Source: Symbiodinium natans (taxonomy: Eukaryota; Sar; Dinophyceae; Suessiales; Symbiodiniaceae). Taken from it: DNA of 64,000 bases. The translations under genes were made by a program, and so were the position numbers. The stretch covers positions 168,501-232,500 of the forward strand of contig CAJNDS010002110.1 in the NCBI GenBank assembly GCA_905221605.1, given 5' to 3'. Every line of letters starts with the position of its first letter. The stretch's first letter is position 1. Shown piece after piece: positions 47,201 through 53,200 of this stretch. The notes under the pieces were generated by a model. It had not been told where the DNA came from. It saw only the letters and a list, made by a program, of their open reading frames with translations, and searched no databases.

Positions 47201-48050
47201 CGTAACCCTCACCCCTAAACCCTAAACTCGAAACCCTAAACCCTCAACCAGGGGACAGCGCCCGGAGCAACTTCTCTGACTCCCCTCGCCACTTGGAGGT
47301 CAGGGTCGCTGAGCTGCAGTTGAAGAAAGTGATGTTCCTCAGGGTTTCGGGTTTACAGGGTTTAGGGTTTAGGGTTTAGGGTTCAGTTGAACATCGGTTT
47401 TTGTCCACCACTAGCTCACTTCCCCCGCCCCCCTCCCCCCCCTAACCCTCCTGATGGTAGTTCTTGATCCTAGGACAAGGCCAGCATTCTACATCTAGGA
47501 GGCTTAGCCACTAAGCCCCTAGTTAGAAATAGCTTAGGGTTTAGGGTTTAGGGTTTAGGGTTTAGGGTAAACCCTACACCCAAACCTGACAAATCCCACA
47601 GCGCAGTCTGTGTGCACTTTGGGCAAGAAAGAGATTTAGGGTTTCGGGTTTAGGGGAGTTCAGGGAGGGGGGGTTCAAGAGAGGTGTAACCCAAGGTTCC
47701 ACTCCTCACTACCCCCTAAGGCTCCCTAAACTTTTCAAGGTTCTCCCGTAAGGCCCTGCAAGAACGGAGCAAGAAAGTTCACCAACCCTGAACCCTAAAC
47801 CCCTAAACCCCTAAACCCCTAAACCCCTAAACCCCCTAAACCCCTAAACCCCTAAACCCCTAGACCCCTAAACCCCTAAACCCCTAAACCCCTAAGCCCC
47901 TAAACCCCTAAACCCCTAAACCCCTACCCTTAAAACCCCTAAACCCCTAAACTCCTAAACCCCTAAGCCTTGCTGACTCCAGGCGTCTCCGTGCAGCTCG
48001 CCACGGCTTTGGCCAGCATCGTCTTGCCGGTGCCAGGCGGGCCGAAGAGC
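23565..48050 (-). CDS. Katanin-like AAA ATPase, at least 11 scattered exons
   Basis: Minus-strand exons in order (high to low coordinates) encode a meiotic-clade AAA module: Walker A LFGPPGTGKT; NITFFNCSSATLTSKWRGES; Walker B PSILFFDEIDS; EASRRFKSEFLIHMDGL; sensor 1 LFVLATSNAPWDLDEAA; IYIPLPEEAARQRMLEHF; lid DLPLVAAQLERYSGADV; QLVCREASMSPMR; DGLTPAELVQLRSEG; AMADFEAAIA; TKVSQSDTRR. Order and strand agree with the family. Eight of ten joins are in frame with GT, GC or GA donors. Three places (after 47256, between 45046 and 43823, after 40521) lack a few residues and probably hide micro-exons, including the arginine finger. Enzymes of this clade hydrolyse ATP to sever microtubules or remodel complexes; MDGL...LATSN favours the katanin-like 2 branch. 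The N-terminus upstream of Walker A and the final C-terminal exon were not found. Introns are packed with ITS and MITEs. Confidence 0.85.
24889..24919 (-). CDS. AAA ATPase micro-exon: MADFEAA
   Basis: A 31-bp exon encoding AMADFEAAIA, equivalent to the (V/T)TMxDFxxAL segment of the family. Acceptor CCCAG; GC donor (GCAA|GCTCC). Confidence 0.8.
24964..25072 (+). repeat. ITS array TTTAGGG, about 14 copies
   Basis: Lies 45 bp right of the 31-bp AAA micro-exon. The left side of the same exon has a CCCTAAA block (24826-24866). Confidence 0.9.
26285..26331 (-). CDS. AAA ATPase exon: GLTPAEL segment
   Basis: 47 bp encoding DGLTPAELVQLRSEG, resembling the katanin GLTPEEI segment. The acceptor is GTTTAG, apparently contributed by telomere-like sequence. 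The donor is GA. Confidence 0.75.
26404..26474 (+). repeat. Nonamer variant array (TTTTTAGGG)n
   Basis: After two TTTAGGG units, about six units of TTTTTAGGG follow. The expansion is confined to the T run. Confidence 0.9.
27144..27209 (-). repeat. ITS array CCCTAAA, about 9 copies
   Basis: Left member of the inverted pair flanking the AAA exon at 27256-27298. Confidence 0.9.
27256..27298 (-). CDS. AAA ATPase exon: VCREASMSPMR
   Basis: 43 bp encoding VQLVCREASMSPMR. The acceptor is CCCAG and the donor GC. It lies between a CCCTAAA array (left) and a TTTAGGG array (right), i.e. between complementary telomeric arrays in the pre-mRNA. Confidence 0.88.
27303..27413 (+). repeat. ITS array TTTAGGG, about 16 copies
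   Basis: Right member of the inverted pair around the same exon, starting five bases from the exon edge. Confidence 0.9.
27720..28140. other. Intron filler with a diverged direct repeat
   Basis: No exon is seen. Two diverged copies of AGGCTTCGGGTTCTTGAGGT and its continuation lie near 27945 and 28073 (about 129 bp apart). Confidence 0.5.
28351..28453. mobile_element. MITE family 2, copy
   Basis: ACTATCTGCTGAAGAACCCC at the left is mirrored by GGGGGTTCTCAAGCAAATAGT at the right. Length 103 bp. Confidence 0.8.
28780..28939. mobile_element. MITE family 1, copy with 8-bp target duplication
   Basis: AAAGAGCCCAAT at the left is mirrored by ATTGGGCTCTTT at the right. GCCACCCG is duplicated exactly at 28772-28779 and 28940-28947. 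The core contains a TATATA run. Confidence 0.85.
29292..29345 (-). CDS. AAA ATPase exon: lid subdomain
   Basis: 54 bp (18 codons) encoding DVDLPLVAAQLERYSGAD. Acceptor GAGAG, donor GT (GAC|GTCGCT). Confidence 0.88.
30754..30814 (-). CDS. AAA ATPase exon: IYIPLP segment
   Basis: 61 bp encoding IYIPLPEEAARQRMLEHFLK between CCAG and an AAG|GC donor. It joins in frame to DVDLPLV. Confidence 0.88.
31000..31990. other. Nearly ITS-free filler in the long AAA intron
   Basis: About 1 kb with almost no heptamers. It contains a partial family 4 element (about 30993-31070), a G run at 31614-31628 and scattered AAGGTTAA motifs. I see no convincing exon. Confidence 0.5.
32530..32625. mobile_element. MITE family 2, compact copy with target duplication
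   Basis: CTACTATTTGCTTAAGAGCC at the left is mirrored by GGTTTCTTAAGCAACTAGTAG at the right, with a near-symmetrical A/T-rich core. AAAAA flanks both ends (32525-32529 and 32626-32630), consistent with a 5-bp duplication. Confidence 0.8.
32913..32987 (-). CDS. Unassigned exon in the long AAA intron
   Basis: The minus strand encodes QEAEWFGLFEDVLHEPFKLA, then NQGFR, ending at a canonical GTAAGC donor. Neither the AAA ATPase nor the methyltransferase family contains this segment to my knowledge. It may belong to a second nested gene. Confidence 0.5.
33878..33962. repeat. Heptamer-like repeat (GCTAGCT)n
   Basis: TGCTAGCTGCTAGC-type units degenerate rightward into TGCTGGCTGCTTGC. Unrelated in sequence to the telomere unit but of the same period. 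Confidence 0.75.
34047..34146. mobile_element. MITE-like family 4, copy
   Basis: ACTCAGGAGCAACTTCGGAATAAAAAAGG (left) and GGGCCTACGCCGGGTCCTAG (right) bracket a GGTACCCTTTTTGG core. Other copies: about 40634-40748, 45956-46064, 46966-47076, and partial ones near 4996 and 33115. Confidence 0.65.
34492..34588 (-). CDS. Unassigned exon bounded by a duplicated AAAGGACGACT
   Basis: The minus-strand frame DDYLLLRIPRLSRREPLVLQ, then LNERRSQDVLG, starts within AAAGGACGAC. The same 11 bp recur exactly 400 bp upstream at 34978-34988. The layout suggests an AG|GA intron made by insertion with target duplication. The protein is not recognised. Confidence 0.45.
35131..35192 (+). repeat. Heptamer array (GTTGGCC)n
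   Basis: Nearly nine uniform GTTGGCC units run into GCCGCT and then about 16 GCT triplets (to 35260). The poly-Ala, poly-Leu and poly-Cys frames here are artefacts of the repeat. Confidence 0.95.
35595..35716. mobile_element. MITE family 8 with 20-bp perfect terminal repeats
   Basis: CTACTTGGAGGTTCATGGGT is exactly mirrored by ACCCATGAACCTCCAAGTAG. The 5-bp duplication TGACC flanks both ends (35590-35594 and 35717-35721). The 122-bp element is AT-rich and non-coding. Decayed relatives near 2755-2830, 8335-8430, 22605-22710 and 25600-25725 keep the CTCCAAG end. Confidence 0.9.
36350..36474. repeat. 20-bp tandem repeat and hairpin around an ITS
   Basis: ATCTTCGTGTGCAAGGCGCA occurs about three times (36340-36405). 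GGGCAAGGCC left of the TTTAGGG array is mirrored by GGCCTTGCCC right of it, so the array would sit in the loop of a hairpin. Confidence 0.75.
36796..36925 (+). repeat. ITS array TTTAGGG, about 18 copies
   Basis: One of the longest uninterrupted telomeric blocks in the window. Confidence 0.9.
37330..37735. repeat. Degenerate 12-bp minisatellite
   Basis: About 30 imperfect units based on AGCTGTAACGGA. Because 12 is divisible by 3, the minus strand stays open for up to 162 codons with a repeated SVTAPLQL-type peptide. I regard this as a repeat artefact. Confidence 0.8.
38725..38840. mobile_element. MITE family 1, diverged copy
   Basis: CCCAAAGAGCCC at the left and the core TCATATTAAGGATCCCT match family 1. 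The right end is degraded (ATGGCTCTAGGGC). Confidence 0.6.
38993..40206 (-). CDS. Class I SAM-dependent methyltransferase, 5 exons, 194 aa
   Basis: Exons 40090-40206, 39864-39988, 39484-39577, 39206-39334 and 38993-39112 join to 585 bp with no stop until a terminal TGA; every phase fits. Residues 17-30 (MLLWLSVIVPAASF) form a hydrophobic anchor or signal. SAM-fold marks follow in order: ELGVHVGHTTAVLA (motif I, residues 81-94), VISVDI (D104 at the end of beta 2), AIIDANHDYE (D149), LVFDDY (D177-D178) and the helix AVSEL. This pattern matches small methyltransferases of the DGDHSYE type; the substrate is unknown. Introns are GC-AG, GT-AG, GC-AG, GC-AG. The chosen ATG (40206) precedes the hydrophobic segment; the frame is open 42 codons further upstream. 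The whole gene lies in an intron of the AAA ATPase gene, same strand. Confidence 0.85.
39113..39205 (-). mobile_element. Telomere-repeat intron 4 of the methyltransferase
   Basis: A 93-bp GC-AG intron made of degenerate telomeric heptamers (sense strand TTTAGGG). CTACGAGGCCG is duplicated exactly at both ends (plus 39109-39119 and 39202-39212). Splicing at GAG|GCC in each copy restores one copy and the reading frame DANHDYE-AVLADAR. Confidence 0.88.
39335..39483 (-). mobile_element. TIR-bearing intron 3 of the methyltransferase
   Basis: A 149-bp GC-AG intron. Its plus-strand ends CTTACTTCC-AA and TTGGAGAAGTAAG are inverted repeats, and GGCCT is duplicated at the two edges, giving AG|GC at both splice sites. 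The interior is AT-rich (TTA/TTATTA). It has the structure of a miniature DNA transposon. Confidence 0.75.
39578..39863 (-). other. Intron 2 of the methyltransferase with ITS and a 79-bp repeat
   Basis: A 286-bp GT-AG intron. It holds a CCCTAAA block (39596-39676) and two partial copies of CATATACCTACTCTTCAGCC spaced 79 bp apart, each followed by ATCATAGTAG. Confidence 0.75.
39989..40089 (-). mobile_element. Telomere-repeat intron 1 of the methyltransferase
   Basis: A 101-bp GC-AG intron almost wholly telomeric (sense strand CCCTAAA). TGGAGGCGGC is duplicated exactly at both ends (plus 39984-39993 and 40085-40094). Splicing at GGAG|GCGGC restores CME-AAEVQIRR in frame. Confidence 0.88.
40395..40442 (-). 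CDS. Possible exon between AAA exon 5 and the methyltransferase
   Basis: The minus strand reads ESGSVVEWLLLQSKMPIEP before a stop. It lies 64 bp from the sensor 1 exon and could be an alternative 5' exon of the methyltransferase or noise. Confidence 0.3.
40521..40577 (-). CDS. AAA ATPase exon: sensor 1
   Basis: 57 bp encoding HLFVLATSNAPWDLDEAA. The acceptor is CTGAG and the probable donor GC. The following RR(L/F)EKR segment expected in the family was not located. The intron after this exon is about 9.7 kb and holds the methyltransferase gene. Confidence 0.85.
41610..42330. repeat. 259-bp tandem repeat, about three copies
   Basis: The landmark GAGGCTTCAGGCTTCAAGTA occurs at 41669, 41928 and 42187, exactly 259 bp apart. 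Copies 1-2 and 2-3 share most bases; the first and last are partial. Unit features include CCGGAGGCCTCC palindromes and CATTATAGCGGGCCCCC. The 97- and 74-codon frames across it are repeat-borne and offset by one base per unit. Confidence 0.9.
42386..42511. mobile_element. MITE-like family 7
   Basis: GGAGGGTCGGGTGACTTCG at the left is mirrored by CTAAGTCATCCGACCCTC at the right. The element is 126 bp with an internal GACCCT/AGGGTC symmetry. Only this copy was noticed. Confidence 0.75.
42905..43010 (-). CDS. Possible orphan exon
   Basis: The minus-strand open segment ALNPVTRVEPGLPFDVRVGC, then SQDFIMEG, has protein-like composition and lies between CCCTAAA (left) and TTTAGGG (right) blocks. 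It does not match the AAA ATPase. Unassigned. Confidence 0.35.
43521..43621 (-). repeat. ITS array CCCTAAA, about 14 copies
   Basis: Near-perfect heptamer run in the AAA intron. Confidence 0.9.
43768..43850 (-). CDS. AAA ATPase exon: EASRR segment
   Basis: Encodes LVEASRRFKSEFLIHMDGL. The donor is GC (GGCTT|GCCAGG) and gives an in-frame join to HLFVLATSN. The start may be at 43823 (acceptor GAAG) or further upstream; the upstream open frame reads LTPSGTNPPK. Confidence 0.8.
45046..45114 (-). CDS. AAA ATPase exon: Walker B
   Basis: Encodes ARARVPSILFFDEIDS with the catalytic DE pair. The upstream boundary is either CAAG at 45094 or AAAG at about 45115. The expected loop after IDS is not found here. 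Confidence 0.8.
45150..45330. repeat. AT-rich TATA/TACATATG simple sequence
   Basis: Alternating purine-pyrimidine (ATATGTATAC, TATATATA) for about 180 bp in the AAA intron. The Tyr/Ile-rich frames on both strands are artefacts. Confidence 0.85.
45956..46064. mobile_element. MITE-like family 4, copy with long direct repeats
   Basis: CTAGACCAAGGAGGAACCTAGG at the left is mirrored by CTACTCCGGGTCCTAG at the right. CA(T/C)AAGACCCC appears on both outer sides, consistent with a target duplication of about 11 bp with one mismatch. Confidence 0.65.
47256..47337 (-). CDS. AAA ATPase exon: pore-loop region
   Basis: Encodes NITFFNCSSATLTSKWRGES then EKLLRAL, including the KWRGESEK signature. The acceptor is CCTGAG. 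The exact donor is unclear, and two or three residues before ARAR are missing. Confidence 0.85.
47795..47968 (-). repeat. Octamer variant array (CCCCTAAA)n
   Basis: About 20 CCCCTAAA units with a few substitutions. It lies directly left of the Walker A exon, so in the transcript it begins the intron as TTTAGGGG. Confidence 0.9.
47988..48050 (-). CDS. AAA ATPase exon: Walker A
   Basis: Encodes LFGPPGTGKTMLAKAVASCT. The acceptor is GAAG. The donor is best read as GA (ACGGA|GACGCC), which gives the in-frame join SCTE-NITFFN with the next exon. Confidence 0.85.
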
Positions 48051-48112
48051 CTTCGGGGGGGGGGGGGGGGGGGGAAGGTTTGAGGCCTCAGGGATGGGGA
48101 TGGCGCAAGGAC

Positions 48113-48182
48113 TAAACCCTAAACCCTAAACCCTAAACCCTAAACCCTAAACCCTAAACCCTAAACCCTAAACCCTAAACCG
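48113..48182 (-). repeat. ITS array CCCTAAA, about 10 copies
   Basis: Among the last long telomeric blocks before the mosaic ends near 49250. Confidence 0.9.
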
Positions 48183-48864
48183 TAGTTTTAACCCAGGACT
48201 CCCAAGACTACCTTAAACCCTAAACCCTAAACCCCTAGACCCTAAACCGGGATGGCAGAGGGACGGGCACCTCTCCGATCTGTTGGTGTGAGGTTAAGGG
48301 TAGAAATCTACATGAACCCTAAACCCTAAACCCTAAACCCTACACCCTAATTTCGAATGTGCCACGAACCCTTCTGCCTTGTTTCCTACTAACCTACAGC
48401 TAAACAGCTGGCACGAACAGCCCAAACCATATTAGGAGCACATGAACGGGAACCTTTAGGGGTACAACCTTAGGGGTACGAGTCTTCATCCCTTGATTGA
48501 CAAGGCCAAAAAGCAAGCCCCAGATTGTCTCTAAAACAGGGTCCAAGTGGTCCCCCAAGCACCCTTGAAAAATATCTTTTCTTCCGGAGGTAGTTTGTTC
48601 TAAACCCAAACCCTAAACCACATAAAACCGATAACCTCTATAAACCCTCTAAACCCTCTAATCTGGGGTGGCTCCAGGCGGCTGGCGAAAAATATTAGCG
48701 AAAAGTCATGTTTCAAAAGAACATGTTCAACTACAGAAAAAGCAAGACATTCGACTTGCCAGTCGAAAGGAAATAACAGCACGACAACGAATACGCGAAC
48801 GACTCGCAACGCCGTCCATCGCCACCACTTCTGACCTGACAACGACATGCTTTGCACAACTGTA

Positions 48865-48865
<1 letters not shown>

Positions 48866-48914
<49 letters not shown>
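48866..48914. repeat. Dinucleotide repeat (CT)n
   Basis: About 24 CT units with one TTTC interruption. The Arg-Glu-rich minus-strand frames are artefacts. Confidence 0.9.
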
Positions 48915-48917
<3 letters not shown>

Positions 48918-49269
48918 CACAACTGCTGAGGCGTGTGCGGCCAGTACCTTGGGACGGATCCACTTCCTCGTTCTCAGTCTCTCCTGGCATAGAAGGAGCA
49001 CTCAAGTTCTGGCATCCGGAGTTGAGGGTTTAGGGTTTAGGATTTTAAAACCTGGAATGCGCACCCAGGAGGCGATGAGCGAGACATTCGGAAGGGTGCA
49101 GGCTCGCAGGCCGTGCGCTTGCCGCAGGTGCCAGCAAGTCTCGCTGTCTGCCGGGACCCGGATCTAGTACTGGCAAACTCAACATTTGAAGGCTTCAGGG
49201 TTTGGGGCTGAGGGTCTCGGCTTCGGGTTTAGGGTTTGCGGTGTAGGGTTCGGGGGTTACCCAGGATAG

Positions 49270-50030
49270 GGTTGCGGAACATCCCGCTCGACTTTGGTGC
49301 CCCCCCCTGCCCGCCCCGCTATGGGTGGGCGGGGTCGTAATGTGAGAATCTGGGCTTGCTTAGATGAGGGCAATTATTGTGTCACCCAGGCTATGAGCTT
49401 TTTGAGGTCCGGGTTTGGGGGATATGAAAAAAGCACAAGGTTTTTGCTCTAAGCTCTATTCGGGCTTTGGAATGACCTCCCGGGTCCCTAGTCCTAAACT
49501 CGGAGCCCTCAACTCTGACCCTAAAACCCAAACCCCTGAACTCTGTCCGCGGTCCTGGGAGAAACCGAGCAGCTGCAGGGCGTTTGCCACGCCACAAGGC
49601 CCTCGGCCCATGTTTCAGGGTACTTCAGGCCTTTGGGGCCGGGGGGGTGGGTGGGGGGGCTTAATATTGCATCCATTCATATGGCGACCGTACTGGGTAT
49701 GTATAGCGTTTTGCAACGTCGCCATGACCTCACGTGAGACTCGGACAACTGCAAAACATCGCCTGTTCGGACTCAGGCAAGAATCGCTCCACATCCACTT
49801 CCAGCTCGCCAAGTGCATCGGCGAGTTGTGGATGATTCCGCCAAAGCCAGTCGACTACCTCAACTGGCTGACGACATGATGTGAATGCCTGTCATCCAAG
49901 CTTTTGCATCTCATGTCCCGCATGCATAGCTCACACGCCCTAGCCACGTGGAGCAACCGTTCTTTTTTATATTTCCGCACCGAATGCTGCAACAAGTAGC
50001 ATCCGGAATCATCCCAAATATATCTCCCGC
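49270..50030. other. Transition from ITS mosaic to ITS-free DNA
   Basis: The final telomere-like heptamers are near 49210-49250. Beyond this no TTTAGGG pair is seen to the end of the window. No exon is recognised here. Confidence 0.6.
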
Positions 50031-50234
50031 ATTACAGTTCCGCCTGGACTAGCTTCGCCTGTCTTATGATATGCTGTAGAAATTGGATGGGCCTGAGCTG
50101 CCAATCTGCCGAACAGTTAAAACACGCAACATCTAAACGCGCTTGAACCATTTTTAACACGCACAGCGGCTTCCAGTCGCTGGACAAATGACTTGCCGGT
50201 TCCAGATTCACATTTGTCGTGAGAACCAGTATCC

Positions 50235-53200
50235 CTAAGTAGCATTGCGATCCATCCCTACTCCAGTTCCATCCAGTGCTCGGATCGACTGGAAAAGCAT
50301 CCACAGCCAACTGGCTGAGTCTAAGTGGAGCTGCACAAATTTCGGACTCGGCGGCCTTCCCCGCGCTTTTGCCTTGGGCTTGCTTTTTGCAACCGCCTTG
50401 GCCTCGGCCCGACGAACCTGTTCATAGTCCGTCATGGACCCATGTGTTTGCCAAAGCCCCTTTGAAAGGCTGCAGAGGCCTTGCAAGAAATTCTGCTGAC
50501 TTCTCGACAAGGAAGACTGGCCGTGCAGGAGGACCACTCGCTGCGATAGCACATTCTTTTGCATGACCAATCCAGGCATTTCTCTGCCTGAGCTGTCAGG
50601 CAACATGTGTTTGATGTAATCAGCAAATTTGCGCACGGGACAAACTGGAGTATACAAGCAAGTTGCTGGTGTCCGCGCAGAAGCTGTTCCAGTCAGACTT
50701 CGAAACAACGGGAGTGCCAAAACCAGCCAGTACCACTGCCATTTTGCAAAATGCAGTGTTCCTTGATTGACAGCATCAACTTCACACGCACTGGCTCAAG
50801 GAATGTTCCTGGTGATGTTATTACCAATCAAAAGTGAAATCGACAAATTTGCCTCGCAACCGCGGGGCTTCGAGACGACAGGCTTCTCGAGAAGAAGGTC
50901 TGTGACCGAGTCGACAACCGCAATGTGAGCGGACGGAATGAATTCCAGGAGCTTCTGAATGTTGCCATCGACATCGACGTCGGCGATGCTCTGCAATCGA
51001 ACTTCCTTCGAGGGAGGAACAACCTTGGCTCTGTCGGACGGACTTTCAATTCTTGGTTGGGGTTTGTGCCCTGCAGTCGCCTGTTACAAGGATAAAATAA
51101 CTTCACTTTAATACAATTCGACTAATGTGAGTACCAGAGTATTACACTTGAATACTGAGTTCGTCCAACAACCAGATCCTCATCAGTGAAGGACGCATCA
51201 AGAATCTTCCAGCGTCGCAGCGACTTGAACTTCTGCACCCATGGTGTCTGAAGAGTCGACTGCGGCGTGAACAGCTTCGCTGTGATCCTCTGAGGCTTCC
51301 CAAAAGGATGCCCAATTGTCTGGCGGCTAATTTTGGCCGCGGCAGCCTTCTCCTTGATCAGCTCGGTCCTCCGTTTGAACCTGGAAGTGGCTTGGCTTGG
51401 CCTCATAGACTGACTGCGCAAGTGGTTGGCTGCGTCCGCGGTGCTCACTCCTGGAATAACCGTGCTGGACGAAACCGCGGAGTCCGGGGCGGACAGCTTG
51501 TGCAAAGCCATTGTCTGACGTAGCCGCAAACCAGCTTGAGTGAATTTCATCATCTTCGACTTCTCGTCCTCTTTCTTGCCTACCCTCTTCTCCTTGTAGA
51601 TCCGGAATCTGCTGCCATACTGCTTGCGCCATTCCTTCAAAAATGATCTCGAGAACTCGGTTAAAGCCAGGTCGGCGCCTTGCCTAGACGCCACCTCCTC
51701 AAGTGAAGTTGGGCCATCGAGCTTGCATTCGAGGAGATCCGAAAAGAGGCTTGTTGACAAAGGGCCCTTGTGGGAGTCCGAAATCTTCGTGCCATGCGCA
51801 TGGTATCTTTCAACTACGCACGTCCCGTCCTCCATCGCCAGATAAAGAGAGACCAGCAAATGAAGCTTTCGACTACACTTGGAACGCGTCTGCGCCCATT
51901 GAAGCCTGTTGTCGGGCTCCTCGACTTTGCCGGCGGCTCTGCCAGCATCTGCAGAAGCGCAGAGCTCCACGAGTTGACCTTGCATGCGTCTTCAGAACTG
52001 GGCTTCCGAAGTAAAAGATTTCAAGTCTCCAAACACAGTTTCATACAGTCCACGTTGCATTTAGGGCTGCAACAGGTTCAGAGATCAGAGGATCAGAGGC
52101 TTGAGAAAACACAACTTTCAGGCTCCTGGTCGTTAGCACATGGCTTCACGGGCAGGTCAGGAAACATTCCGAAAGTTGGGGATTCACGACATGCAAAGTT
52201 AAATGAGCGCGCCGAACCAGGTAGGCCTTAGCTTTCAGACACAACAATCTGCTGGGCAAAGCTTGTGTATTTGGAGTTCCCCGCCAGGCCACTCGTGAAC
52301 TCCCGACATATAGCTTGCAAATCAGGATCATGCTTCGTGAAGCCCAGGCCTTCACAAAGCAACCTTCGAACTTTGATGTGGACCCAGGTCTCGTATCGAA
52401 GCCATTTTGCTGGATTCCTGGCTTCCATGGCTGCTACCTTTCTCTGCAAGCAGTTGTAGCCGACGACAAGCAGCTTAACTTAGAAGCAAAAGTCGTCCAT
52501 ACAACCAAGTACATTCCCAATGCAAGCAGGAGGCAATGTCGAAAACCGCGAAGCATGCCTCCAGGCTCTGGTCATCAATTTCGGCATTGATGCGATCTAT
52601 GAGAAGTCTCACCACATTGCCAATCGACTCCAGGCTGCTGAAGTAGGCGTCTCTTGAGCGGTCCCACAACACAAGCGCCTTGTCCTTATGTTTAGACTTG
52701 CTACATCAATGGATCACATAATTTAATGCCTGGACCGGAAAACTTCAGAAGACAATTCGGCCTGGAACCTCAGACTTCCATTCAGGGAAGGCATCCTTGA
52801 AATGCTTGAACAGAAACAAGCATCGCCAAAGCGGATGGTGCCCGCTTCCATAGCTCGTTGGATTGCCAGTTCTGTGCATGTCTTCTCGTCACCAGTGGAC
52901 GCTTGTAAAACTTGCCCATCCAGAAACAGCCGCACCAACCTGACAGGCCCAAGACTGGGCGAGATGAGAACTACATCAATCATTCAACTTTGGAGCCTGT
53001 GCTGGGAGAGCTGAATATGTGGATGCTGGGTCCGGGTCTCATCATAATCCCAAGCGCCTTTGGATGAACTGCTTCTTCTCGCGAATGGACAGAGCAGGGT
53101 CATGCCAAGACACGTCGAATTTGCGTAGAAAGACTGCAACCGCTGCCTGGAGGTCTGCGTAGAGACCGAGGGTCACGATGAATTTGCCTAGGCTGGACAC

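Noticed and set aside
48600-49033. Arg-Glu-rich or Leu-Ser-rich frames
   Set aside because: Generated by the CT dinucleotide tract.
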